Shown: positions 32,538 to 47,500 of the stretch, in pieces | Position numbering within the stretch: the first letter of the stretch is position 1 | Layout: the number at the start of each line of letters is the position of its first letter | Translations under genes and position numbers: made by a program | Assembly (NCBI GenBank): GCA_941918925.1 | Contig: OW799237.1 | Coordinates: forward strand, 76,023,126 to 76,087,125 | Reading direction: 5' to 3' | DNA length: 64,000 bases | Source of the DNA: Phyto melanocephala | Taxonomy: Eukaryota > Arthropoda > Insecta > Diptera > Rhinophoridae | Notes under the pieces: model-generated | The model's input: only the letters and a program-made list of their open reading frames with translations | What the model was told of the DNA's origin: nothing | The model's database searches: none

Positions 32538-35500
32538 CTAAAAAAAAGAGTTACAGAGTTATAGTTTGATGTTTTTTTTTCATAATCGGGGTATCAAATG
32601 TTTATATACTAACCTTATGTTCCCAAAACATTTCTGTATCTTTTCTAGCCTTGGCTTCATCCCTTTGTATTTGCTCTACTTTGTATTTAGCATTTGTAGC
32701 CTTTTCGATGTCATTAAATCTTTCATTAAAAAGAATCAATTTTGAAATATAAAATAATAAATTGTTATTATTTAAAAAGCGACAGTTTAAACAACATAAT
32801 TCAAAAAAAAAAAAAACAAGTAAGAGTGCTATATTCGGCCGTGCCGAATCTTATATACCCTTCACAACGTGTAGTCATGCAATAACAGTACTTTGTATTA
32901 CCATTCATTCCATATGAAATACGTACATACATATATAAAAAGCATCCCATTGTAAAATTATAAATTTACGTATGTATTTATGTTAAAAAAAAAAAATAAA
33001 AAAAAAATTAAAAAAAAAAATTAAAAAAAAATAATTAAAAAAAATAATTAAAATATATATAATAAATATAAAACAAAAAATTAAAAAAATTAAAAATTAA
33101 AATTAAAAAAAAAAAAATAATAAAAATATAAATAAATATATATATAAATTAAATAAAAAATAAAAAAACATTAAAAAAAAAATTTTTTTAAAATAAAAAA
33201 AATTTTTTTGGCTCAGCTGGGATTCGATGCCACGTGTTCTCTAACCAGTATACACGTTTGTATGTATCTATGTTGTTGTTGTAATGTTGTTTTTGTGAAA
33301 AAAAAATTGAGGTGGTCGTGGGTTTTTGCTCATATCTCAGTTGTTTATGTACCGATGTTTCTGATTTTCAATAGCGATCTACTCCCGAATATTTCTGATA
33401 TTTTAATACCTCACCCGGGTCCAAGCAATGTCGGGGGGCTTCAAAAAGTTGATTTCAACATACACACGGACAGATGGACAGACTGACAGAGCTTAATCGA
33501 CTTCCCTATTCATAAGCTTTCAGAAAATATATACTTTATGGGATCGGAAATGAAAATTGTAGAAATTTCACACGGAACGACAAACCTATATATACCCTTG
33601 TGCACCACAGGTGAAGGGTATAAAAATGCATAAATATAATACTATTAACTATTTCAAACTCTATAAATTTTAAAACAAAGTGAAGTTATTCAAAATTAAC
33701 ATCGACATATCTTCATCTTAAAGACGATATAACGTATCTGCAGTTTTCAAAAGTTTACAGGAGAGGGAAAAAACGTTAGAAAATTGGAACTAACTATTTG
33801 CAATATTAAAACGAAAATTACATATTTTGATTAAAATGAAACCAGAAATATATTTCAGTTGAGAAAATTTTGTTTCTCTTAGCACAGCTTATGTTATGTC
33901 ACTTAGGTTATTTGGAATTGTAAAAATCTGAAACCAAATAACCTATCAGCAGTACTTATTAGTATGAATAAATAACAATTTCTTAATACATATGAATATT
34001 ATATACATGTTATTTAATGTATATACAACAGCTATATTTTCTTTTACTGGTTTAAGCAAAAAAAATTAATTAATATTTGTTTAAATTACACTTTGCAACA
34101 AAATTAAAATTTTATCCTGATTTTTCAGGATTTATTTTTCTCTTTTTTTAGTGCGTAACTGTCCTATAGGTACTAACTTGGTAATAACTTGGTCATTTGT
34201 AATATTATATGTTAAAAATTGTGCACACATATGGGCATTTCCATGTCATCGTACGTGACATTTGTATAATACTTTTGTGGTTTTCTAGATCTAATTTTTT
34301 AAAACTTAAAGTTTTATAAACATCTTAATAGTACAAGATTGTCCAAAAATACATAATTATTCTCAATTTTAAACATTAAAAGCTTTTAAATAACTTCACT
34401 TTGCAAACAATAAATAACTCTTTTAAAAATACTTTTATCATTGAATATTTCGAAAAAAACAACAATGTAAAGGGTTTTTCAACAGGCACGCTACAAAAGT
34501 AGACCGATAGGGACAGCATATTTTTTGTCGCTCTTTTGACATTTCTCTTCAGTAAGTTTTGCCATTTCATTATGGAAAGATATACGAGCCAACAACGAGT
34601 CGAAATTATTAAAATTTACTACCGAAATTCGGAGTCAGTGGCCTCAACGTTAAGAGCGCTACGTCCAATTTATGGTCGTCATAATCGTCCTACCAGATCA
34701 ACAATTGAGCGTCTAGTGGAAAAATTTGAATCCACAGGCACAGTACAAAATGTTCCCGTTCCAGTGAGACAAAGAAGTGCCCGTAGTGTCGAGAATATTG
34801 CTGCCGCTGAGGGTTCAGTTGAAGAAAGCCCAAATGTGTCTCTCACACGTCGTTCTCAAGCGTTGGGCATCTCTGTGACGTCGTTGTGGCGAATTTTGCG
34901 AAAAGATCTTGGCCTACATCCTTACAAGATCAAATTGACGCAAGAACTGTAGTCGCTTGACCACTAGAAGCGTCGTATGTTCGTAAATTGGGCTGAGCAA
35001 CAACTTTAAAATGATTCGGGTTTTCATCGAAAAATCATCTTCAGCGATGAGGCTCATTTCTGGCTGAATGGCTTCGTCAATAAGCAAAATATGCGTTATT
35101 GGTCAGACAGCAATCCACACATACTCCATGAGTCATCATTGCATCCCGAAAAATTACGGTTTGGTGCGGTTAATGGGCCGGCGGCGTCATTGGGCCGTAC
35201 TTCTTCCGTGATTAACAAGACCGGCACGTTACTGTGAATGGGAATCGGTATCGTTTAATGATAACAATATATTTTTGGCACCAATTGGATGATATGGACT
35301 TGGAGGACATGTGGTTCCAACAGGACGGCGCCACAAGCCACACAGCGAATGTCACAATCAATTTATTGGAAACCAAGATTGGAGAACGTGTTATTTCACA
35401 AAATGGTCCAGTCGATTGGCTGCCACAATCGTGCGATTTCACGCCGTTAGACTATTTCCTGTGGGGCTACGTCAAGTCTATGCCAACAAGCCAGCGACGA

Positions 35501-38500
35501 TTGATGAACTTCTTACGAATATCGAACGTGAAATTGCAGCAGTATCGCCCGATTTATGCTTGAAAACTGTCGAAAATTGGGTTCAGCGTCTGAACTTCTG
35601 CAAGCGTGCCCGTGGTGGCCATGCAAAAGAAATCGAGTTCCTAACATAATTTCATCGAACGTACTTTCACAGGAATAAATAATTTCATTGATATCCAAAA
35701 CCGTTTTTGTTTTATTTAAAAAAAACTTCTGTAGCGCTCTTATTGAAAAACCCTTTATGTAATAATATAATAAAATAATAATAATAATAAAATAGTTATA
35801 AAAAATCATTACTTGAGTCCAGCGGTTACTTCCTTCCAAACACGTCTTGATTCGTATTCTTCCTGTTCAACGATTGGTCGAACTTGTTTCTTAAATATTG
35901 GTATACGATTTACATCGACAAATACTTCAGTTGTCTAGAAAATTAAAAATTTTCAAATAAGACAAAACAAAACTCCCATTGAATTTGATATGATTTTTCT
36001 CTTTGTTTTCTTTTCAAAAATTTTGAAATTTATTTATGCAAACACATTGAAACACACTGACACAATAATACGAATACATACGAATACGGTTAATTAGGAT
36101 AGTGATTATATGTATGTTTATTTATATAAAAAAAAAATACAAGCACACAGACACGTAGTTTAAATATATAAAAATTTAATTTTCTAGATAAACACAGAAA
36201 TTGAGACCATAATATTTAAGAGAGAAGTACAAGTAATCGACAGTTGCGGTAGTGTAGGTGGGAAAGGGGGGTTGGGGAAATTACTTTTCAACTTATATTA
36301 AAATGATTTCACATTTTAAATCAGCAGAAATACTTGTTATTAATGCAAAGAATATGTGGTAAAAGGAAATGAGAAAATGTGTTAGTTAGTAGAGAAAAAA
36401 CAAAAAGATAGAAGGATTAATTTATAAAAAAATACATGGAAAGGTTATATGTACATAAATATATATTTGTAAAAAATACTTAGTAAATGGCAATCTTCTA
36501 AATATTAATATAAGTTTGTATAGGGTGTTTTTAAGACGTATAGAACTTCCGATAGGGATAAATGTAAAACAGCTGTTATACTCATTGAAGTGTAATTGAC
36601 AGTCGTAATACAGCCCTGGTCGGGAAAAGAGCTCGCGCGTCATTGCATTATCTCTTAAGGGCAATCAGGCCGTCCTTTTCATCCGGCTTCGAGAGTTTTA
36701 CGTCTCACTCTCGCGTGGTTAATTGTGTGGCGTCACGTAACTGTGCTTTGGTTACAGTTTCCAGACTATTCTACAATTAACCACGTGCAAATGTTTTAAT
36801 AGGATTAACTGGAGGAGTACCAACTAAACTCAAAACTTACAACTGGAGGAGTACCAATTAAACTCAAGGCTAACTGGAGGAGTTCCATAAAACTCAGTAT
36901 AATTTTTTGTTTAGATGTCTTCGACTTCCTATACAATGGTATAGGTCGACTTGCGGTGACTGAACAAACGTTTTTTTTAACTGGAGGAGAACCATAAAAC
37001 TCAAGCATTAATTATTTTTCAAGTGTCTCCGACTTCCTATACAGAGGTATAGGTCGATTTACGGAGCCGGAACCAACGTGGAATACCCTGGCTATTTGGT
37101 TACGTACCTCTGCCAATCAATTTTAGATTAAAAAAAAAAAAAATGAAGTGTAATTGACTGTTTTTCAGTATACTTTGGCAAAGCACCATGCAAAGACTTA
37201 CACCAGAATAATGTTTACAAATCGTGAAAACTTATTTTCAAAATTCGCGCCAAACTTATAGAGCACTTCGCCAAATTTACTGTACGTATTAGCGTTTATC
37301 TGAGCATGTAATACGCAATACTATCGATCGATTTATTTTCACATTTACTTTTCTGAATAATATTCATCCAAATCGAAACATATCGTGCGTAAAAAATAAT
37401 CCGCGAGTGTGACCGAGTTTTCGTGTTTATCGATCTGACGGCGTTCTCAGCAGCTCGGTTCCTGTAAGTTCACTACATGGGAAAATTTTGAAAAAAGATC
37501 TTGGCCTAAATCCATATAAGATCAAACTAGTGCAGCAATTAAAGCCAGTGTACCATAAATTGAGCCGTGTTTTTGGTGAACGAACTAAGAACCAACTGTA
37601 TATTGAATCAGATTTTTGTCCTCAAGTCATCTTAAGCGATAATGCCCATTTCTGCCTTAAAGGGTATGTAAACAAGCAGAATTGTGCTTTTTAAATATAC
37701 CATACTCATCATGAGATTCATGAGACTTTGTTAAGTCCCAAGAAATCACTTTTGGTTAGGAGTACATGCCGAAGGTATATTTGGACCGGTGCCAACATTA
37801 CCGCAAATGATTTGTGATTTTATTTACTGCCCACCTCGTTCGTGTGATTTGACACCTTTGGACTACTACTCTGGTCTAGGCAGATAAGCCAGCATTTGGA
37901 GGCCAACATTCGTCGCGCTATTACGAAATAAGACCGAGTATGTTTGAAAAAATGATGAAAATTTATATCGAAAGGATGGCGTTCATATGGCGCAGTTGCG
38001 GAGGCGATATGCCAGATATTATTTTAAAATATAAAATGCCATGAAGTTTGGTCATTCCATTCAATTTGTTGTGTTTTATTTAAAAAAAAGTTATATGCCT
38101 CTAAACAACACCCGATACAAACATATAGGAAAATAGTAACAAAAAAATGTTGATTTTATTTTAAACACAGGACAGGGAAAAAATCTAGACTAAAGCGGAG
38201 GATACATTTCAAATAAAAAAAAGGATCAATTTAAGTAGAATTTGTTTTTTTTTTATATTTATTTTACTGTTAATCAATTAATCAGCTTAAGCTCATTTTC
38301 AGTCATTATTATAATTCCTTAAACCTTTTTGAATTGAATTGTAATTATTTAAAAATACTTTAAAATAATCCGATATTAGCCGAGTGGAATGCTACGATTT
38401 CATATTTTCTTATAATCTTAGCATATTCACACCTATTACTACCCAATTCATTTTTGTTTTGAAGAAGACAATTGAAATCGTAGTAAATCGCATAAAATCT

Positions 38501-41500
38501 AAATATGTAAGTATTCCTATCAACATAATAAATTTTTAAATTTATCAAAGATTTATAATTTTGTATATAAAAACTTTGTCCAATAAACCTTCAATAAATT
38601 AAAAAATTTATTATGAGTAGAGGCATAACTGTTCTTATACTGGTCCATATAGATAAAGTCCTGTAAATATGCTAGTATATATTAAGCTGTTATTCTTTGT
38701 ATAGGATGTGCTACACTATTTTATTCAATCCTTTTCTATTTTATTTTGAATTATAGAAATCAATCAATTATTATAGATCTTGAAATATACTATACATTGG
38801 GCCAATTCAAAGTAGACTCTTATATTGTACTTTGTCATATAATTCATATTAATATGGCTAGTGAATTTGAACACCTTTTGTTAACAAATTATGTATTTAA
38901 TACAAGAAAGAAGACAAAGAGATGACGCTGTTAAAAATTGTATGTATACAGGAAAGAAGAAAATAGAAAATATTCTCTCTGAGAGGTGAGAAGCGAAGAA
39001 ATTCTCTCTGAGAGACAGTATGGTTAAAAGTATAACATAAATAATTTCTTATATATAGGAAACAAATGTGTAAAGTCATATTATTTTTTTTGTATGGAAA
39101 TTACTAACAAAAATTTTATGCATGCATAAAATAATATGAAATAGCACAAATATGACTGATATGCAACCACTTTGAATTGGCCCATTGTCTCACTTTTTTT
39201 AACTTTTACTTAAATATTTTGTTTCTTATAGTTGAGCTTGAGCAGATCAATGATTTTTGTTTATAAATTAATATTTTTTAATTTGAATTTTTATTTTATC
39301 GAACTTTTCTGTTGAAACTAATATTTAAATTTTAATCAGGCTTGAGTTCTTATTAACATTCTTATTGTTACAAAGAATTTTTAATTGTGATAAATGAAAG
39401 AATAATCTGAAAAATTATATTTTTACCGACACTAGCTGAGTGGAATTTTTTTTATTTCTACCAATATTTTGCTACTTTTGGACAGATATACAAATTATGT
39501 TGAATTTGTTCTGTTTATATAATTTCTATATTTACCCTAAAGAAGCTACCCTTTGCGGTAGGGAAATACTGGTAGAAATAAAAAATATTTTTTACAAGAA
39601 GAAAAAAATTAATAAAAATAAAATGATGAATTTTCTTTATAAAAGAGAACCGATCCTAACAATCTATAGATTTGATTTTAGCTAGTTTTAATTTAATTTT
39701 CTTTTTAAGAAACATTTAAGACTTCTTTTTTGCCTGTCGAAAATTGTTTAGGTATTTCAATCAAAGTTGAAAAAAAAATTTACTAAGAAAATTGTGTTTT
39801 AAATAAATCAACATTTAAAAATATAAAACGCTATCAAGCAGTAAATTTAATGAATTTGAACTTTTTACAAATTTTGAAATTCTCTACTCCACAACTGTTT
39901 AATAAAATAGAAAACAGTCAGTCGCCCTTCTTCTAGCTGTCAATGTTTTTGTCGTTAATTGTTGGTGTTAATTGGTGTCAAACTAATTTCCGATGCAGAA
40001 ATAATGTGAGGTTGACTACAAAATGACAACGACGCTGACATCTAGAATAAGGACGAACATTTCAAAAATTCAACAATTTTGCAATCTTTAAAATTAGAAT
40101 AAATTTTAATATTTGGCTTAATGTTGGCAGAAGGTTTTTTTTGTTAAAAAATCTGTAAAAAGTTCATTTCAAGTACAAAAATTATTAATGAATGCAAGTA
40201 AATGACACAAATAAAATTTAAATAAAAGATAAGGGGATACATTACATGTGTATCATGCCACTTGGCTTCCATCAAACCACTCCATTCGCCGGCAATTGAA
40301 ACAAATGGTTTCTTTTCATTGGGAGAATAAATCTAATAGTATTGTAAGGAAATAAAACGATTATAAAAAAAAAAAAAGTTAACAACACAATAACAACAAA
40401 GGTGTAGAAAATAAATGTCATATACAGTGGCTCACATCTTATTTTATGCAGTGCACTTTTTTTTTTTAAAGCTCTGTAAAAAAAAACTAACAGGAACTGA
40501 AAACAGAAGTTCATGTCATTAAAAAGAGAAACCTTATTATTTAACAAAAAAATTTCATTTATTTCAAAAATGTACATTTTAATATATTACAACTAAAAAA
40601 AACAGAAAACACTCCTTTATTTCATCTCACAGCTTCTTGTGTGCAGGCACGTATGGTTTTCAGAAAATCAAAATAAAACTGGAAATTAACCAATTTAATA
40701 TTTTGTGTGATAGCCTCTGTTATCTATTACAGATTTAAGACGATTTGGCATAGAATCGACCAGTTTTTGTGTAACATCTGGCGAAATATTTGCCCACTCC
40801 GTCAAAAGAGCTTGTTTCAAATAGTTTTTGCTTGAAATTTTGTGTTTTCTTATGTTATTTTATAATATCGACCATAAATTCTCTATAACATCAAGGTCTG
40901 GCGACTGTGCTGGCGGTGTCATCAAATGTGGGCAGTTATATATCAGCCAAGTTTGCACAATACCCGATTTGTGCTTTGGATCGTTATCCTGGTAAAATCG
41001 AAAATCGGATTTTATACCCAGGTTCTCAGCGCTCACCAACAAGTTGTCTTTAAGTATCTGGAGGTACTTAAATTTATCCATGGTTGTTTCAATAAAAGTT
41101 AATTTTCCAGTACCAGCAGCCGACATACAGGCCCAAACCATGTCACTGCCACCACCATGCTTTACTGTTGCTTTAAGGTTTTCTTTGTTGAGTTCTGTAT
41201 TTGGTTTCCGCCATACATACGACATGCCATCGGAACCAAATAGGTTAAACTTAGATTCATCTGCAAATATGACCGAATTCCAAAATGCAGATTCTCTTGA
41301 GACGTGCTCCTTGGGGCAATTTAACCTCCATAGCCTATTTTTCGGGTTAATAAACGGTTTCTTGCGTGCAACTCGGCCATTAAAATCATGTTGGCGCAGG
41401 ACGCGACGAACAGTTTCCACGCAGCATTGTTTGCCCAGTTCAGCTTTAACTTCAAACGTCAATTTTGGAGCTGAGAGCTTTGAGTTCGCCCTTATTTTTC

Positions 41501-44500
41501 GCAAAATATGTCGCTCGTCATGTTCCGTAAAAAATTTATTTGGTGCTTTTCTGCCTTTGTTATAAACCCGATTTTCACGGATGAAGCGCTTAATGATTTT
41601 TTGAACTGTGGAAGCATTAATATTAACCATTTCTGCTATTTTTCGCTGTGAGTGGCCATTTTTAAAATGGTTTAAAACCAATTTTCGCTGCTCTATCGTT
41701 GTTCGCGGACTCATCTCAATTTTTCTTTATTGACACTTTATATAATCAAATCAGACTAACAATTCAACGCAAAACATTACTAGATTAAAAAAAAACAACA
41801 AAGTTCCATTCAAGTACAGTAGAAAATTACTGCATAAAACAAGCTGTGAGATAAAATTAAGGACATTTTTTGTTTTTTTACTTTTAAATGGTTAAAACGT
41901 AAACTTTTGCAGAACATGATATTTTTTTGTTAAATAATAGCGTTTCGTCTTTAAAATGATTCCAAGTTCTTTTTAAAGTTCCTTTTAGTTTTGTTTATAC
42001 AGAGCTTTAAAAATAAAAAAATGCACTGCATAAAATAAGCTGTGAGCCACTGTATGTAAGAAATATAAATTCATACCTCACAAGTAACTTTATTACGTTT
42101 GCCTCCATAAAATGGTTTCGTAAGGAATTCAACATGAGCATAATAACCAGTTTGGGGACATTTAATTTCCACCGAGCCACCCAATTCAATCCAAGGCACA
42201 GTTAAAATAGAACTAAAATTGTGTAAACAACAAACACATCGTTATGAAATATTTATTTTTTTTGTTACGTTGCGCAAAATTACCGTCCATAACCATTGGG
42301 AAATGTTACTATATATTCTTCACCACGATCGACTAGGGTAACAACACCTTCGCCGATATTATGAACACCCACGGATAAACCTAAGAATTTTGACTTTGTC
42401 CAGACATGAGCGGAAAAGGCGATTTTCTTATTATAGTGCTCGGCATAGAAAGCCGATACTGTAAATAATATTAATTAAAGTTTTAGCGAAAATGTTCAAA
42501 TAAAACATACTTGGCGGATGATGTGAAACCTGTTCGGCTAAAAACGTTAGTTGATCTCTTCGGCACCAGGGTATAGGACCATCTTGAACATTATTCTCAT
42601 CGGGATTTTCACCTTAAACATAAACAAAAAGAATTTTTATTAAAAAAAATATTTAAAACAATAAAACACACCTACTTACCAGGAATATCCCAATAACATT
42701 GAAAAACTTCGCCTAATATAGGATTGTAGGGTTTCTTGGCAACAGCACTTTTACGTCCAGCATGATAAGCACTCAAATACCAACGACAAACCTGTATAAT
42801 ACGTTCGCGAGGACTCTCTAAATCGGCAATTCTGGAAAAATAAACACAATTATCATTTATATTTACAAAAGGATAGCATCTTGATTGCACCTACTTTAAA
42901 AATAAATCTGGATGGGCAAAGTAGTCAGCATACATTTCCAACAGGGAACGCCTCTCTAAAATAAATGTTGGCAGTACAACTTTCGTTAGGTCCATACCAA
43001 TTTTAACTTGTGATAATAAATGTGATATCATTGATCCATGGGCTTCCATGCTAATACTGGTATCTTCTTCCTCTTCGTATAAGGCATCATAATCGATGGA
43101 CTCTTGAGGCGAAAGTGGTTTAGTAATAATTTTAGCACCACCACCACCACTAACGCCAATTCCTTGTGAACTAGCGCCAGCGTTACCAGCAATGTCACTA
43201 GCCGTACTTGAGGCTGTTTGATAATCGTCAATTTCAGGCACAGGGGGTGGAGATGTAATGTCAGTTTTGTTACGATTTGTTTCAGCTTGTTGTTCAGGTG
43301 GCTTTTCATTTGTTGGTGATGTATCAATCGAAAAACCACGAGTTGCACTAGAAGTAATTAAAGAAAACATTAATCCTACTAATACATATAATACATGTGA
43401 ATGTTTGTAGGTTTGGATGTGTGTTACTCAATCAAGCAAAAATGGCTAAACGGAACTAAATAAAATTTGGCACACATATAGACAACAACCTAGGATACCA
43501 TTTATTACAACATTCAAGCGAATTTGCGGAAATATGAAAAATAAATATATTTTTTTTTGTATTCAGTTAGTCGGTTGTTCAAGGTTTTTGAGTGTTCAAT
43601 ATTTGCACTTACTGGCGAAAAAAATTAAATCAAAATAAGTATTTAGTCTTAAACATTTGCATTAAATCCTATCCCACTAAAACTATAAATATACATGTTT
43701 GTGTATTTAAATGTTTTGATATTTTTACTCAATCACTTAAAAATTACTAAGCGTTTTTCCACACACAGATAGAAAACAACCTGAATTATTACATGAAGAG
43801 GCTACTTTTCGTTCTTATAACTACACAGACGAAGTCGCGGGCACAGGCTAGTATATAATATTCGATGTGAATTTATTTTAAAATAGTATATTGAGGGTCA
43901 CAAGTAAAAAGGCCCTAACTCGTATTTTTTAACAAAATTATAGTTTTTCATTGAATCGAATACATTTCATTCAAATATATCCCGAAACAAAAATGTAATG
44001 CAATAGTATAAAGAATAGCAGTTTTACAAGCAATTTTACTAAATGATATTACATTATGGTATGCAGTTTCCATTACGTTTTTGCCTTTGAACATATTTTG
44101 TATTTCTTGATGCGTTTAGCTCAGATAAGACAGTTTTGACTGCATCAAACACAACAAAAATTCTTAATAAGAACCGCTAATCAGCGTGCTTATGGGAATT
44201 CAATGTAATAAGTGGGAGCGATAGCAACAACAATGCTGAAGTATCTAGAAAGATTAAAGTTTTGAAACCCAAGCTTGAGCCTCAGGTGCATAAAAAGAAT
44301 TTGGTTCATTCATTCTTAAATATGTGTTCCCAGCGATTAGTAAATGAAATAAAGTGCGCGTATTGATAATTATATTTTAAATGATGGAAAGACCGAAAAA
44401 TGAAACTATTTGGAAACATTTTCATAGAAGCGGAAGTAGCAATGAAGTTTCATGCTCACATTGCGAACAGCGGTACAAATTTGCAAATGTAATACTACAT

Positions 44501-47500
44501 TTACACCTAAGCGAAATCTAGTAGATTTGATTTAAAATCTTTATTAAAATCTAAAACGTTTATACCACTGTTTTTTGACATTTTGCAAGATTTCGTTTTC
44601 AAAACAATATACGTATTTACAAGGTGGCCTGAGAGGCTCTCTATGTTTTACTTCTCCAAAATTCAAACTCCATATAAAAAAATGTAAATAATAAAGTACT
44701 TGTGCAATTGCAACCACCTTATATATTATGATTGAATTTTTCTGTGTGCAGCGTAGTAAATTTTAGTACAATTTAATTAAAATCACAGTTGCATCACAAA
44801 GTAGTACTAGATTTTAAGTAGATTTTGCCAAAATCTAGTGGCGAAGTAGATTTCATTTTGTATGGGAAATCTGGTAGATTTCGCTCAAAATCCCTTATGT
44901 ACTAGATTTAATAACGTGCACCAAGTGTCCATTATTAATAAAGCAACGAGTTCAAGACATGCCTGCAACCAATGTGACAATAGGCAAGATACAGACAGCA
45001 AATGATTCTCCGCCTTTAACTGATTTACATATACATCTTCCTTCAAATTTAGCATAATACAACTTAGCTAAGGCGCTCCTTTGGCTATGGTGAAGCATTC
45101 ATTGTGGAAGTACTTTTTTAAGGACCTTAATCCACATTTCAAGACTCAAACTAAAAAGTAACTTCCTCCACATATTTGGATAAAATTTATAACCAGATGA
45201 GTATGGGCATTACTCTGCAACTAAAAGCAGCAAATTTTTTACATATTCAATTTGAAAATGACATCAATTTCTCACTAGAAGGTACTCAAGACGATATCCC
45301 TTCAACTTCAACAGGAATTACGCACTCGCTACTCGACATGAGTTTTTATCGGATACGGGCAGCGACAGCGAATACGATCAAATTTAAAAATTATTTAATT
45401 TTTTATTAAAAAATCTAATTCATAATAAAAAATTAAATTGTTTTAATTTATTTAAATTTTTCTTTATTCCGATTTATACCCACATTTTCGGTAAATACCC
45501 TAATTGATTCCCTCCAGGCAGTATTGAATAAATTTTTGATAAGATATAGCGCATGTGCGACCGAGGATGGAGGCAATTTGAATTCAATTATTTTTAAAAA
45601 TTCATGAATTACTTTAATAAAAATTTATTATTTTTTTAATGAATTAATAAAAAATAAATTACATAAACCAAAAGTTATTTGAGTCTCTTAATGTAGCAAA
45701 ATTCATCAGCCACCTGTATGACACCTTATGAATTCATCAATTACTTAACAGTAGTTGAAGTCATTAAATCCATCTGGCTATCGGAGTTATATTTTTCACC
45801 ACGCTGATGCCGGATTAAGTAGATTGATAAAAATGTCATATTGTTGCATAAGATTAAGGCAAAAAAAGATTTTGACAATCTTAACACCCTCATTCTAATG
45901 AAAACTTTTAGTTAAACGAAATAAAACTAATGTTAGAAATAGGGGGGGAAATTGGGAAATAGAAATACATTTGCTAAAATCATTAAATTTATCATTCCCT
46001 TAATTTGTTTAGATATTAGGGCAATGTTAAGTAAAGAAATAAAATAATATAACATACATACATTTATTATATTGTTTTCATACCACAAAGCTCTATTTAA
46101 AAAAACAACAAAGCGTTCAAATGTCTAAGAAAATAATAAATAACAAATCAAAGTGCACTTTATAAAAAAACAAAATAGTAAAATTATTCTGAGCTTTAAA
46201 GTCGAAGAAAAGTAAGCAAATCGTAACATACTATACATGTTTTTCTCACCTTATGCTTACACGCTTAACCCACTTTTTAAACATATTTGTTTTTGTTTTA
46301 TTTTTTTTCCTTTTTTTTTGTGAGCTGAAACGTTTTTTTGTTAATAGATGTTATGTATTTATGACTAGAGGCAGAAATTGTACGAGTATGCACATATGGA
46401 CAGCAGCGTTATATTATGTTTTGTTGATTTGCAATTGATTTTATTTTAAAGTATACTTTTAGGATTACATTATAACGTTTAAAAAATGTATAAAATTAGG
46501 CTGTTTAAAAAAAAGGTGTCTCTTGCTAAAAATCAATTTATGACTGTAGTAAGTAGTATATCACATTTAAGAATTTTTATTACTATTTTTATTTTGTACA
46601 CTTTTTTTGGTTTTATTTTAAACGGCAAATATTACGTATAGTTGCAAAAGCTTTTTCTTTGCAAACTAAAAACGAAGTGCGTCATGAGTATGGGGGTTTT
46701 TTTTGGCAAGTTATTTATAAGTCTTTAAAAGTTAGTTGTAATATTTGTTACTAAATTTATATATATTTTTTTTATTAAAGTAAAACTTTTATTACACTAC
46801 ACTATTCTGTTTAATTTATTTTCTTTACGCAATAATTAAAGCTGATATATATATTAATAACGATATATTACAAAAATAATAACAATTACACTACAGTTTT
46901 TATTTATATTAAATTTTAGTCCTTAAGAAAATTTAAATGGACTTTACACGAGTATGACTATTTTGATACAATGTAAGTATTTTGGTGGTACTGAATCTTA
47001 CGTACTCAAATTATATGGATTTTACATGATTATTTATTTTTTTCTATTATTTAATGCATCATTTTCTTCCACTAAAAGAGAATTTTATTTCAAAAGAGTT
47101 TAAAGAGTCCTGTTTTCCTTTAAAATTGACTAAAGAAGTGTTTTAACAAAACGCATGCCCAAAGAGAGTAATTGTTGTCAAAATAAAGGTTTACTCAAAA
47201 ACCGCATAATATTTTTTTTGTTTTTTTTTTAACAAAAATAAGTTATAAAGTAATTTTCAAATATCTTTATCATGCCGTGTAAAGGTACATATATACTGTG
47301 GCGGAGAAAAGTTTGAATATATAGGGAGAGAGTTAAAAATTAAAAATAAACCAAAAACTAAAGTTAAGCCGGTAATTGTTAAACATGTTAAGGTAGTCCT
47401 ACTCAAAAGCATTTGCAGTTGCGTTTGTTTACTTAGTGTAACGAGATTAAATTAGGTAATTGCTTTAATTTAATTAAGGCTAATATATTTAAGGATAACC

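Larger units (their letters stand above)
36523..38113 (+). mobile_element. Mariner remnant carrying a nested retroposon
   Basis: Outer ends are inverted: GGGTGTTTTTAAGACGTATA on the left and the complement of 'gttatatgcctctaaacaac' on the right, next to TA. Without the 543-bp insertion at 36601-37143 and its duplication it would be about 1.03 kb. It lies in the ORP9 intron between exons 35813 and 40246. Confidence 0.8.

Noticed and set aside
38897..39079. 60-codon frame kept in both 385-bp elements
   Set aside because: The copies are too similar for conservation of the frame to be informative; no motif.
41044..41565. 173-codon plus-strand frame
   Set aside because: Antisense shadow of the Tc1 transposase.
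43028..43348. 106-codon minus-strand frame rich in Leu/Val
   Set aside because: Alternate frame of the ORP9 exon; the frame ending FAHPDLFLK matches the family.
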